Assembly: GCA_002803225.1 (NCBI GenBank) | Contig: NXFV01001423.1 | Location: forward strand, 1 to 64,000 | Source of the DNA: Gamarada debralockiae | Taxonomy: Eukaryota > Ascomycota > Leotiomycetes > Helotiales > Hyphodiscaceae | Length of the DNA: 64,000 nt | Direction: 5' to 3' | Shown: piece by piece, positions 1-11,210 of the stretch | How the letters are laid out: each line of letters opens with the position of its first letter | Numbering within the stretch: position 1 is the first letter of the stretch | Program-made: the position numbers and the translations under genes | Notes under the pieces: model-generated | Told to the model about the DNA's origin: nothing | The model's database searches: none | Seen by the model: the letters and a program-made list of their open reading frames with translations, nothing else

Positions 1-1290
1 CCTTTTTTAGAAATCAATCGAGTCTTTTTCCTCCGCAACTGACAATATTCACGACCCACATCTATCCTCGGGATCCGATCCTAGAACCCTCGTAAGTTGG
101 ACGGTTTCAATACTTCTAGGCTACAGTACTAATAATAGCCCTTAGATTTCAGGACCTTGGGAAACTCTTGTTACCCCACCTCGAACGTACTTGGCAATCT
201 CATATCCGTGATGACTTAGTGGAAGCAACCCTAGCGACACACAGATTAGTCGGCATGTCCTGTGCAGAGGACAGGATTTCAGTGCTAGCCAAGATCCAAG
301 ATCCTGGGTTACCTGACTACTTGCGGATGGCGATTGCAAATCAGATGAGTGTTTTGTTACGGATTAATAGTGATCATGATCAATCTGATGTTGTGATACA
401 AGATATCCTAGGGAGCATTATTATCGACTCGAATAATATAAGATCGCACTGTGCATACAGACGTTTGCTACTTTCTCGGACGGAAAATACAATATTGCAC
501 AAAGAGTTCGATAAAGCGGAGTTATATCTGGCAAGTTGGGAGGTGAAGAATTCGCAACTATCCCTACTAGAGCTAAAAGTAGTTCGATTGAAGAATACTG
601 TACTCGGTAGAGTATATCGATATAAGGGCAAATTCGAACCCGGACGCCACTGCCTCAAGGAATGTCTTAAGGCGATTCCTGGCGATAGCGATACAAGTCG
701 CTATCATATCATACATCACCTGGCTGATACTTACTATGAACTAGGAATTCCGGATACGGCTGAAAAATTGGTGCTTGATGAGGTCAAGCAGCTAAGAGCT
801 CGTAGCAATCAATGTTCAAAAGCTTTTCGACGTCTAGCTCTCCCGTTAGCGGAAGCCTATATCGAGCAAAGAACATTAGAGGCAGCTAAGACTATCCTTT
901 AAGAACTTCTCGATATCTTTGATAGGATAGTTAGCCATGATGTAGCCGATCAATTAGGCCATGTTCGTTTAATGATCGGCCTAGCCCGCGTTAGTTAGTA
1001 TGAGGAGCGATAGTCCGAAACCTACCAAACTTTAGAAAACGTATTAGTTCTTATCGAAAAATACAGAACTTTTTCGAAGGGAAATTTTTACAAAGGGGTC
1101 ACCTACCTCTTCCTCTCCGTTTGCGTATTTCGAACTTCACAGGTTCTTAGAGGGCCGGTCGACTCTTGCGTCTGCAAATGAGATCCTCTACAAAGAGGCG
1201 CCTCGACATTTCATACCAGGAATAGGGTCATATTTCCTAGGGTACCTATTAGGGATTGAGAGATCTCTTCAGTGGCCTTCGGATAGTTAG
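1..1290 (+). pseudogene. Decayed C-terminal TPR part of an NLR-like protein
   Basis: An open helical, TPR-like stretch runs from about 120 to 899 (for example the segments around YLASWEVKNS and HHLADTYYELG), where repeated helices would act as a ligand or partner scaffold. The frame continues past three in-frame stops, TAA 900-902, TAG 996-998 and TAG 1011-1013, each explained by one C-to-T change in a Gln codon. After a frame change near 1095, coding-like sequence goes on to about 1287. A likely intron lies upstream: GTAAGT at about 92, TACTAAT near 127, and an AG at 144-145 or just after. The start lies outside the window or is lost. Such tails are usual behind NB-ARC domains in fungi, and an NB-ARC relic lies at 7.5 kb. 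The TPR call is inferred from helix pattern and length; the decay is seen directly. Confidence 0.55.
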
Positions 1291-2010
1291 GTTTATAGCT
1301 TTTGCCCTCAAATTATGTATCTCTAATACAGGGCCTACTGAAGCGGCCTGAGCCGAATCCAGTTGGACATCTCAGGTGGAGCATTGGAGTTCGATTAAAA
1401 TCTACTCTCAACCGCCTTCAACGGATTTCAAAATGATTAGAAGCGGAGGAGCCGGGGGCGATTTTAGGCAATAGAAGGAGGATGGCGCGGAGGAATTGGG
1501 TGGAGTTGGGCATTACGATCGGAAATGGTGTCAGGGATTTGAGGACCAACGAACCAATGTAATTAACTTGCATGAGATGATAAGCCATCAATGACGAGCT
1601 TAAAGTCTCTCAATTCTACAAAGGGATCCCTATCCTTCGAAATTCATAATGCCACATAGCCACGATTTGATGACTTGCCTAGTAATTTACGACACATAGA
1701 TGATAAGATACGCCCGAGACCACATCCTCTACGTTCCACTCGAGGCCCTTTCAAACCCACTAAGATACGCTGGCGGACGCCCTTCTTCGGTTTCTCTTCT
1801 AGGGTGGTTCTTTGGAAAGTGACATTTCCCCTAAAGCTAAGGTGGCCTACACAGACCTGCAAGACCTGAACAACCCTATTATTGTGTCAGCAAAAGTCGA
1901 AAGGCAGAGAAGTGAACTAACCAGATGCGCGTTTCCTTTCCCCTATTCTCTTTCTTTTCTTTTAGATTCATGTCCTTTTTCTCTATGATTAAGACTTTCT
2001 GTGTGACGCT
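1291..2010. other. No gene recognised
   Basis: Short opposing open frames at 1644-1869 mirror each other and show no family signature. The stretch may be further decayed continuation of the upstream relic. I see nothing else in it. Confidence 0.4.
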
Positions 2011-2160
2011 TGGCAGCCTAAGGCAGCCTGCGTTCGTCGCTATAGCAACTAGCCAGTTGCTTACTACTAGATTATTATCAAGTATTCTTTTCTTTTCTCT
2101 TTAGAGTATTCTCTTTGTATTAAATAGTAGCGTTAGTTTGAAATATAACTCTTGCTAGCC
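2011..2160 (+). repeat. LTR-type repeat, copy A (partial)
   Basis: This stretch begins TGGCAGCCTAAGGCAGCC and ends CTTGCTAGCC. It matches copies at 2169-2320 and 9167-9318 along its whole length, in the same orientation, and abuts copy B as a tandem partial duplicate. TGTGAC just upstream (near 2002) and ATCACA after copy B (2321-2327) could be remnants of TG...CA ends. Copies differ mainly by transitions. Confidence 0.75.
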
Positions 2161-2168
2161 AGTTATAC

Positions 2169-2475
2169 TTGGCGGCCTAAGGCCGCCTACATTCGTCGCT
2201 ATAGCAACGAGCTAGTTGCTTACTACTAGATTATTATTAAGTATTCTTTTCTTCTCTCTTTAGAGTATTCTCTTTATATTATATAGTAGCGTTAGTTTGA
2301 AATACAACTCTTGCTAGCCTATCACACCAGCAGTATACATTAGTAGAGAGAGTATCATAGCAGGTGCTATCAGAGTATCCTGCCAAGGCGCTATTGATAT
2401 AGCCAAGGCAGGGCATCTAATAGACATTGCCCTTCAGTGGACGCGTAGGAGTGCCTAGTGTAGCGAGACGGGTCA
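2169..2475 (+). mobile_element. LTR-retrotransposon fragment, copy B
   Basis: An LTR-like part (2169-2320) is followed by about 150 bp (2321-2475) that is also present after copy C at 9319-9470. The downstream part contains ATCAGAGTATCC, reminiscent of primer-binding sites next to copia-type LTRs. No gag or pol frame is left. Against copy C almost every difference is TG-to-TA or CA-to-TA in this copy, a RIP pattern. The element class is inferred from the layout and not from proteins. Confidence 0.6.
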
Positions 2476-3812
2476 AGGACTGAGGATAGGATTTTCAGGG
2501 ACTTTCAACTACAGTTGAACAAACTATTCCCCTGCCGAGTCGACGCCGTTAAATAATAAGGCTCATTACGAGACGCGCGGATAGTTCCAGTTATCAATAG
2601 TTCCAAACAATAGGAGCCGTTCCCGTTGCTTTGGAAAATTCTATTTCAAGATCGTAACTTCATGAGGTCCATAACCTACGGTCTTCATCTTTATCGGGAT
2701 GTGTTTTGACTAAGAAGAAGGGACGTAAATAAAACGAAAATGAAATAGGCGCATATAACCCGGGAAATATATTCTAGTACAGATGACGCAAAGGCTTGGA
2801 TTTTTTTTTTGGCAATATGGTCACGTGACATACGAGAAGTAAAGATGCCATTTCAGACCCACTTTTGCCTTTGTGCCTGAGGTCCACATGTAATTAAACC
2901 TAGACCGAGGCTCTGCATAAGAAGAGCCTCCCTCGCACCGTAGAACGAACAAGCTGGTTTTAGATCGAAGAATCACAGCCATCGGCGGTTTGGCATGGGC
3001 GATTTGCTATAGACGATTTAGCACGTGCTAGCTCTGGATATTACAATTATTAAGTATAGAATTATAATTAGGATTAATAGAGCTGATTTAATTATAATCG
3101 GCAGAATCGAGTCGAATAATAAATAAGGCAATAAATATCATGGTAAATATTGTGATAATAATAGCTTCTAATTGGCTAAAACTCTTGTAAAAACCTCTTG
3201 TCAGTAGCAGGGAATTAACTTTTAAACCGGGGGGGAGTAACAGGTCGCACACCAGTTCAGCTCCGAAGGTAGCCTTCTCAGCCTCACAAGGCAATATGCT
3301 GAATGAGACGGGAGTTCCCATAAGTAATGTATTTCTAGTCACATGCAGATCCAGATAGCCACCCAGCCTAGGTGGCGTCGACACATGACGACCTACATCA
3401 CACCACCAAGGCAACCAAAAAGCCCACATCTTACGACTCCTGAAACACAACATCCTGCTGATGTCCGTGGTATTGCATCCGCCGAGTGCCATTCGTCGAA
3501 TAATGGCCGTGCGAGAGGATGTGGAGAGTCCACGTTCACCTTCTGCGATGATTCTTCATTTAGAGGGCTCTCTGATTATTGCTTAGATACTCAAAAGGCG
3601 TCACATTGGAATGGCATAGCCTGAGAACGTTTTAAAAATAGTAGCAGGAGCATTAGAAGCATAAATAAGGCTCTACTATCTTTTCCGCGATGGATTTTTT
3701 TCGTTATTCTTTTGGTTTTTGATATCTCTGAAATTGGAACTTTGCAAGGTATCTACCGTTGACAGCACTTTTCCGAACAAGCTTTAACCTTGCCTCTTAC
3801 CACGAAGACATC
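2476..3812. other. Non-coding stretch, partly AT-rich
   Basis: A/T-rich sequence around 3040-3180 lies next to unremarkable sequence. Small frames at 3088-3624 overlap on both strands and have no recognisable product. The last part (3640-3812) probably holds the promoter and 5' UTR of the gene that follows. Confidence 0.4.
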
Positions 3813-6800
3813 ATGAGCGGGGAATTGATCGTTACCTCTGACTATACAGTCACTAAAACCACTGACACTGGCACCGGGCTGATTCTGACCAACGTCGAAG
3901 TAGGTGTTGTGTTTTGGGGGAGCTACTGGAGCAGCACCAGCTCACCTCCAAGTCCGACTCCTGCTACGTTTTATCAAGCAATCGTTGGTCTGGTGACAGG
4001 CCCATATCTTACGGGCTGCAGGCAGTATCGTGGCGCTGGCCCGGGGACGATGATGGGACAATGGATCTATGACACGACTGATCCAAAAAATGGTTACCAA
4101 GAGAGTGACATTGAGACCATGCTAGCGGACCTGTGGAAGAACAACTCCAGCGTTCCCGCTCCCGATTCAAATCACCAAAGATTCTACGTGGTTCTTACAC
4201 CCCCCAACATCAATTCGTACTTCACAGGTGCAGTAGGACGTCATACAGCCGCTAGTCTCAATGGCATTACGTACTATCATACGGTAAGAAGGTATCTCAT
4301 AAATCAGTTGATATGATATTGAGTATTGGGCTGATTGATGGGACGGCAACGCTTTCTGATTCATATTCCAAAAAATTCTTTGTCAGATTTGTCAAATTGC
4401 ATTTATTAATGGTCCCTTATACTAATTTTTGTAGTGGATTGACTACGTGCCATCTCCAGGAGATCCCCTGCAAGGTTCCCCGGGTGTTATCAAAGTCACT
4501 GGCCACGAACTGGCCGAATGCGTAACAGATCCTGTTATTAACGCAACCATTCAAGTCCTCGGTAATCCCAGTGGGGGAATAGACGAGATTGGCGACACCT
4601 GTAACTTCAATGGTACTGTTGTGTTGCAGATGAATTCAGTCAAATGCCGAGTTCAAGGATACTGGAGTGCCGCGGACAATGCTTGCATATTGCCAGAAGG
4701 CCGTCTTTCCTTTGCACTGGGCAAAAACACCTTTGGTTTGGATGAGGTGAAAGAACAGTTGAAGACCAACAACGGTACCTTCAGCGGAGCTTTCTATCTG
4801 TTCCTTGATGACTTCAGTGTCACCACTTTTAACTCATTCAAGGCCAACGTGCCAATTCCCAATACTGGCTCATTCGCTAGTCTAAGCGGTGTCAAAATCA
4901 CGCAAACGCCAGCAACACCGACGGCTCCTAATCCATGGTTCGAAAATGCTGGAAATCCTGATCAGATTCAGCGGATTCGATACTCGTATGATATAACATT
5001 TGCGGCACAAACAAGCAATCCTGGCCTCCCCGTGACATCTTTCCCGCCAACAGGTTCAACAAGCCCATACGAATACTCCCTTTCTGCGACATTCACAACA
5101 AATGGAGATACAGTGGGAACTCCACCAGCAGCCATGGACTTCGAACTTGTGGCCGGAGCAGATCCTTATTTTTCTAGCATCAACACCCTGGATGGCAACT
5201 CCTATTGGTGGCTTAGTCGTGACTTGCGAGTATTCTCGTTATCATCCGGAAACTCTACTCTGCCAGGAGATCCCAATGCCCCAACTTTCTCGGCTACGTC
5301 TGGATATACCTATATCCAATCTCTAATCAAGTACTTGAACGGTTCGAACAAGTACACTGTGCCATTTGCACCTGGCAGCGCTGACCCGCTTGACACTCTT
5401 TTGCAAAACAATGTCGATGCCGAAACCAGTGTGGCTCCTTTGGACGATTCAGGCAATCCCAATTACAACTTCGCCATTGCTCGTGTTCGATTGACCAGTG
5501 ATGTACAAGGTCCTCCAAGCGCAGCGACAAACACTCGTGTCTTTTTCCGACTCTGGGTTGCGCCTTCTTTTGACACAGACTTTGATCCAAATACGACATA
5601 TTTGAGCAATCCTAACTACCCGGGACTTCCTGCCACACCTCTGGCTTCTGCGGCCAATACGCCTCCAGATCCAACTGGTCAACAACTTCGTACCACACCT
5701 TACTTCGCAACAGTTAATGGTGCAAATGACTATGATCCCACTGTGTCTAATAACAACATCCAGACTATCCAGATTCCTCAAGGAGGAACCCTGCCAGGGG
5801 GAGCAACTCAGGATACAGTTTATGCCTACTATGGCTGTTTCCTAGACATTTATGACCAAAATCACCAGGCAACTTTCCCGGACACCCACCACTGCCTTGT
5901 AGCCCAAATTGCCTACGATGGAAGCCCACAGTTGTATGACTCCAGCACAGCAATTAATCCGGGCAATACGGACAAGCTGGCTCAGCGAAACTTGCAAATT
6001 GCCAATTCCGGTAGCGGTAGCAGTGGAGGATCAAGTGTTCAAGGGTTAGTGATTCAAAATTCAGCATCGAAGGGCGTTCCAGGTACAGCGACAGCTGCCG
6101 TTGCTCCAGCCCTTCCAACTCATCGTATTGGCACGGCATTTGACAGTCGACCGAGTCCTGGGCCTACTTTTGGACCTAATGTAAGTCATTCTCAAGTCAC
6201 AAGACTGGAGACATGTCGTGAGTTACCTTCATGCTGCATGGTCTGTAATGTGGCAATAGAGCTTCATTAGACTACCGTGACATGAAATCTACTCATCTAA
6301 TGTGTCCGAAAATTGAGGTATCATTATGTCGTGACAATCATCGCTGACGTTAGATAGTCTTCTATTGTCAATGATCCTGATCTGCTAATGATTGATTGGC
6401 CAACCAATCTTCCTGCTGGAGCAAAAGCGCATATTTTCTGGCCGGCAGCTTCTTCAAAGGACGTCATTTTCCTGTCCGCGCGACTCTTCGGTGGCTCTTT
6501 CCTTTCTGCGGAAGACGTTAACACTGTCGAATTCGAAGCCATTCCTGGCTCTGTTGCATACATTCCTATTCCTGCACTGCAGAAGATCGCCGGGGTCGGA
6601 ACAGCACCCACAACGGGGCAGACCTATTCAGGTCTTTTGACTATTGATCTTCCTGCAAGTGTCAAGAGAGATGCTAAGCTCAATGTTCTTGTTAGACGCA
6701 TCACCACACAAAGCAAAGTGATCATTCAGCCACCTCCAGTGCCTCAGATTCAGCGAACAACTAGCGAAACTGCAGGTAACACTATTACCTGGCGCGTCGT

Positions 6801-7122
6801 TTCTGGAGCCTTCCAAGTCACAATTCCAGTGGTTGGAAACAATGAGTTACTGGCAGGTGCAGCCAATACTCTTGCGATTTTAAAAGCACGTCTTGGTGCT
6901 ATGTCTACTCATTACCGCTGGTATCCTGTTGTTCAACGACTCATTGGTATTGTGAGTGGCCAAGTCAGCGGCTCTGGCGGTAACCCAGGTCAAATCCCAC
7001 CATCTTGGAATGGTTGGCCACCCAAGAAGCACTGTGGCTGTGGGGATGGAGATGATTGTCATCACCATGGAGGCCACCACCATAAACATGGTGATCATGA
7101 TCATGGCTATGAGGGGCCCTAG
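3813..7122 (+). CDS. Putative metalloprotein with HELAE motif and His-rich tail (3 exons)
   Basis: Exons 3813-4283, 4435-6180 and 6358-7122 join in frame (both introns phase 0; TACTAAT branch before the 4434 acceptor) into 993 residues with no stop. Residues about 181-213 read HELAE..TDP followed by EIGDTC. This HE..E/EIGD pattern is known from bacterial secreted proteins of uncertain function and resembles a zinc-protease site, so a metal-dependent hydrolase is a reasonable guess. The middle is rich in Pro, Asn and Thr, like extracellular proteins, but the chosen start (first ATG, 3813) gives no signal peptide. An upstream exon could supply one. The last 30 residues are packed with His, Asp and Cys (CGCGDGDDCHHH and on), probably metal-binding. 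Neighbours on both sides are decayed, while this frame is clean. The exact family and activity are not established. Confidence 0.75.
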
Positions 7123-7500
7123 ATTGGGAAATGTCACTTGCTGCCTTGGTAGACCCCAACGAGAAATCTTTTGCGAGTATTTCCATTTGTTAGCAGTCAG
7201 AATTTCCCCCTAACGTCTGTCATTCCTGTAGCTATCCGCGCTGTTGAAGTAAGAAAACAGATATAATATACAGTCGTTTCGAAGCAGTCTCTGACCCTCA
7301 CTATACTGTGAAAGCCACTACCTACTATTGAGCCTGTGCCATAATGAAGTGATGACATATAGTACCATGACAAAAGCATTGAGCCAGCCCTTGAAAAATA
7401 CACAATTGTAACTGTTATTTTTAGTTATGCGGGTGCTTACCGAGTATTAAAAAGGGGAGGGCCGATTTGGTAGGCGCCGTGCGACAAGGCTGAATAAAGG
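7123..7500. other. 3' flank, no gene seen
   Basis: Sequence between the metalloprotein gene and the NB-ARC relic. No coding pattern was recognised. It probably includes the 3' UTR of the upstream gene and the lost 5' end of the relic. Confidence 0.4.
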
Positions 7501-9106
7501 AGGGGTGTCAAGGAAAGCAAACAATCAAGATTCTCTCGGACAGGCTCTCATAACCGAGTAGTCCTCGTGGGGTTTGGCGGACTAGGGTATGTCACCATCC
7601 GGCCTGGATGCGCCTGTGTCTGATTAGAGTGCAGTAAATCACAGATTGTTATCGAGTACTCGTACCGTCTCAGGGCCAAGGACCCTCAGGTATGGGTGTT
7701 CTGGGTTCATGCTGGCAGTTCTGTCAGGTTTCAAGAAGCCTACAAGTCCATCGCGGCTACGCTTGCCCTCCCTGGCTGGGACAACCCCAAAACCGACGTC
7801 TTAAGCCTGGTCTCCAGGTGGCTTAGTGATACTCGAAGTGGCCGCTGGCTCATGATATTGGATAATGCTGACGACATCGAGGTGTTCCGCCAGACCCAAT
7901 GGGAGAGCTCCCAAAGGAGTGCTGACGTTCAACCTCCGGTTTCTCTTTCAAGATTTATCCCGCAGCCTGTAACTGGATTGGTCCTTATCACTACCAGGGA
8001 CAGGAGAGCGGCGTGTTGGCTGAGTAGTGGGGATGGGAACATCATCCCAATAGAGCCAATGACCAGAGATGATGCTGTACGGTTACAGAGGGCGAAAATA
8101 CCAGTTAGTCAACCGACTGAGATCGTACTGAACGAGCTGGTTAGATAGCTGGACTACGTCCCTCTCGCAATCACCCAGGCTGGGGCATATATCAATGCAA
8201 GGGCAACGAGGATGACGGTCTCGAGGTACCTGGCATTCTATCCCAGGGGGCCACAAGTCAAGCCCGACTCCTCGACGAGGAATCTGGAGATCTCATCTCC
8301 GAAGGGACCCAGGTGTATCGAATTCGATGATTAAGACCTGGCAAATCTCTTTTAACCAGATCAAAAAGAATAAGCCACAAGCTGCTGAACTCTTGTCCCT
8401 TATAGCTGTGCTGGATCGGCAGGGCATCCCAGAGTTTCTGCTTTGCAAAGATGACTAGAACCTCGATTTCGAAGATGCTTTAGCTCTCTTGAACGAATTC
8501 TCCTTGATCATAATCGAGAAAGGGGGCAAGAGCTTCGAGATGCAGCGACTAGTGCAACTCGCGACGAGGAAATGGTTAGAGCTGCACAAAGAAATAGAGA
8601 AATGGCAGGAAATAACAACGGTCTTGCTTTCCGAGACTTTTCCAAGTGGAGATTACAAGAATTGGAAGGTATGCGAGACGCTCTTGCCTCATGCGGTCGA
8701 CGTGCAAAGCTCTAGCTTCACGGCCGAGTCTCAGGGTTTCGCACAAGCTACACTCTTATACAATATGGCGTGGTACAAGTGGCTCCAAGGAAAGTATGGA
8801 ATTGCTCTTCAGCAGAGCCAAAACTCTCTTTCTCTTCGTGAAAGTCTCTTGACTAGCGATGATGTTCGTATTGTAGGGAGCATAGGTATGCCAGCATTGG
8901 TGCTTCGATACCACCCAGACACCTCCCGCGTTTCTTTGTCTTCTTGGACGTCTCTGAACGAGGCTTTAACTTGGTACTGTAATGTACCTGCAATGTCCCC
9001 TTGCTCCTCTCCAGGAAGCGGCCTAAAATCTCATCCTACGATAGACCCTCTTCTTTTAGTTACAGCAGAAGTGCGTCGTCTTCGGATGAAAATCGCGAAT
9101 TCCTGA
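7501..9106 (+). pseudogene. Decayed NB-ARC/TPR (NLR-like) gene
   Basis: The translated sequence holds the NB-ARC landmarks in order: P-loop GFGGLGKS (split by a 48-nt intron, 7587-7634), a Walker-B-like LMILDNADD, a TTRD sensor, and LDYVPLAITQAGAY, the usual GLPLA-region motif. Winged-helix-like sequence (LLSLIAVLDRQGIPEFLL) and the start of a TPR region follow. These proteins are ATP-driven switches used in fungal self/non-self recognition. Two TAG stops (8146-8148 and 8456-8458) both replace Gln codons, and frame changes lie between about 8240 and 8340. A TAA at 7495 cuts off the N-terminal effector part, and the TPR array breaks down near 8880, shortly before an LTR copy. A working protein is very unlikely. 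Confidence 0.85.
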
Positions 9107-9166
9107 CGGGCCTGCTTATAGCCCGTTCCTGCACAGGCGACCGTTCCGAGTCTCCGTAAGTGGGAC

Positions 9167-9470
9167 TTGGCAGCCTAAGGCAGCCTGCGTTCGTCGCTAT
9201 AGTAACTAGCCAGTTGCTTACTATTGGATTATTATCAAGTATTCTTTTCTTCTCTCCTTAAAGTATTCTCTTTGTATTATACAGTAGCATTAGTTTGAAA
9301 TATAACTCTTGCTAGCCTGTCACACCAGCGGTGTACATTAGTAGAGAGAGTATTATGGCAGGTGCCATCAGAGTATCCTGCCAAGGCGCTGTTGATATAG
9401 CCAAGGCAGGGCATCTAATAGACATTGCCCTTCAGTGGACGCGTGGGAGTGCCTAGTGTAGCGACAGGGG
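9167..9470 (+). mobile_element. LTR-retrotransposon fragment, copy C
   Basis: Same organisation as copy B: an LTR-like part (9167-9318), then GTCACACCAG and a shared 150-bp leader with ATCAGAGTATCC. Homology stops at about 9470. With copies A and B it brackets about 6.7 kb as direct repeats. No internal genes remain. Confidence 0.65.
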
Positions 9471-10149
9471 CAGCGGGGGCAGTGGTGGCGCAATGAGCAG
9501 GAGTCGTGACAACAATGGGGGCAGTGATAGGGGGGGCAGTAGGGGCGGCGGCGCGACGGCGAGCAGGGGCAGTAACGGCGGCGGCGGCAGCATTCTATAA
9601 TCAACAAGTCGGCTAGGCTTATAAGGGAAGTTCAAACTGGTCAATAAACCAAGACAAGCTTAATCCATCAATCTAAGCTTATAAACAATACCTAGGGGAC
9701 TGACCTTCTTCCCTTTCTAGGACACACGCTATACGCGCGTAAAGCGCGGCTTTTCCTTTCTTTGGAGGCATTATTGTTGTTACTACTATTATTGTTGTTG
9801 TTATTATGCTCTCTAGAGCTTACCTCACGCGAGCCTAATATCAATAACAGAGCTCGGCAGTTAAGTTTTTCCTATTCAGATCACTTAACTAGGGGGTGTG
9901 TCGCAAAGCACAGTGTTCCCATATAGCGCTGCGGAAGTCACATACTCTAAGCGAGCTGCCTACATATATCTCTTACGTTCCCTTACCTTCCTAAATATCA
10001 GACAACGCTTCCCAATACATTTTCAATGCTCTGCAACCACAGTATGTGATACAGCGGCAGTGGCCGTGGCACGAACTGTGCGCCTGTTCACGTGACAGTG
10101 CAGGCGCTTTCGCGCCAAGCATAACATCTGGTGCAACCTGTCACAGGAA
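9471..10149. other. G-rich and microsatellite sequence, no gene
   Basis: 9471-9597 is a GGGGCAG/GGCGGC-rich, strongly purine-skewed block directly after copy C, possibly expanded retroelement leader. 9773-9807 is a (TTG/ATT)n-like triplet tract. No protein family was recognised in the rest. Confidence 0.45.
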
Positions 10150-11098
10150 TAACAAATAATCTTGACTTACTTTTTCGGAGTATCTTTTATACCTTTGGCT
10201 AATTGCCTCTTAAAACCTATTTTATCTCTGGCTTTGCCTTTTATATAACTATGCAAAGGAGGTCCTGTTGGAGATAGTTAGCGATGAATATCTCTTTACA
10301 TTTTTATTTTGGGCTTAGTATCCGACCTTGAACTTTGCCTTGTATATCTCCTATAACCTTGTAGAAGTATAGCTCAAATCTACATAGCATCCTTCGTAGA
10401 CGTAATTATGATAATCATGCTGCCAAAATAACTCCTCTATGCTGACGTAGTTCTCTATTGTAAAGAACGTGGGTGCCTTTTCTAGTATAGATAGACCAAT
10501 CCTGTGCCTGAGCTCGTCTTTAATATACTTTCTCCCTCGTTAGCAAACACATTATAAGTAACCATTTTGGCGTGGGAAGGTCGGCAGGTGTACTTACATC
10601 AGGCATTGAGTTATGAACTACTGGAGGAATAGTGCGGCCAGTATTCCGCACATATATCGACATCAATTGTGGCATCTTATTCCGTACCGGTTTGACAGTT
10701 GCAATTGCCTCCTCTTCATCTAGCCTACCGGGCGTTGCGAGTCCGATGGCTTCGGCGACGTGCTTCGCAACGTCCATGTCACATAGATCTGAGCCCGGAA
10801 ATTGCCTCTCATACCTAGTACGTGTCAGTGTTTGCTAGACTAGTCTCGACTTTGCAATGTTACCAACGTACGCTAGCCAAAACTCCCACATCTTGTCGTA
10901 CTGCGGTTGACTGGTTTTTTCATTAAGTTTTCTGTAAACGGGATCGGTATTGATCTCGGATCTGTCCGAGAGCCCTTTCCCTAGGGCTGCACTTATCTGC
11001 TCGTCTGGACCCAGTCCTCTCCGATATGGTTTTGCCCGCTCGGTGCTCATAGTGTGCAGAGTTCTGCATGCGCGGATGCAAATATCTGGAGTAGACAC
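10150..11098 (-). pseudogene. DUF3435/FluG-like tyrosine-recombinase relic
   Basis: Read from 11098 down, one frame gives a SAM-like N-terminal core (PQYDKMWEFWLAYVGN, ...MPQLMSIYVRNT) interrupted by a TAG near 10835. After a frame shift near 10530 it continues as YIKDELRHRIGLS, FFTIENYVSIEELFWQ and SYTSTRLQEIYKAKF down to about 10340, then decays (FKRQLAKGIKDTPKK is still visible). The order and spacing resemble the N-terminal half of fungal FluG/DUF3435 proteins, a family that includes the recombinases of large fungal mobile elements. The catalytic Arg/His/Tyr half is missing or unreadable. The identification comes from memory of the family pattern, so an HMM search is needed to settle it. 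Confidence 0.5.
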
Positions 11099-11124
11099 GA
11101 GAAGACAGTTCTTGCAAAATGGGT

Positions 11125-11210
11125 GAGAAGGTAGGTGAGAAGATGAGAGAAATTGTGAGAGAAAGTGTGAGAGAAGACGGGTGAGAGGAGGCGGGTGAGA
11201 GGAGGCGGGC
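11125..11210. repeat. GTGAGAGA-type simple repeat
   Basis: A purine-rich run of imperfect GTGAGAGA and GTGAGAGGAGGCGG units. It produces long open frames on the minus strand that are compositional artefacts. Confidence 0.7.

Noticed and set aside
6880..7186. Met/His-rich minus-strand frames
   Set aside because: Shadows of the His-rich 3' end of the metalloprotein gene.
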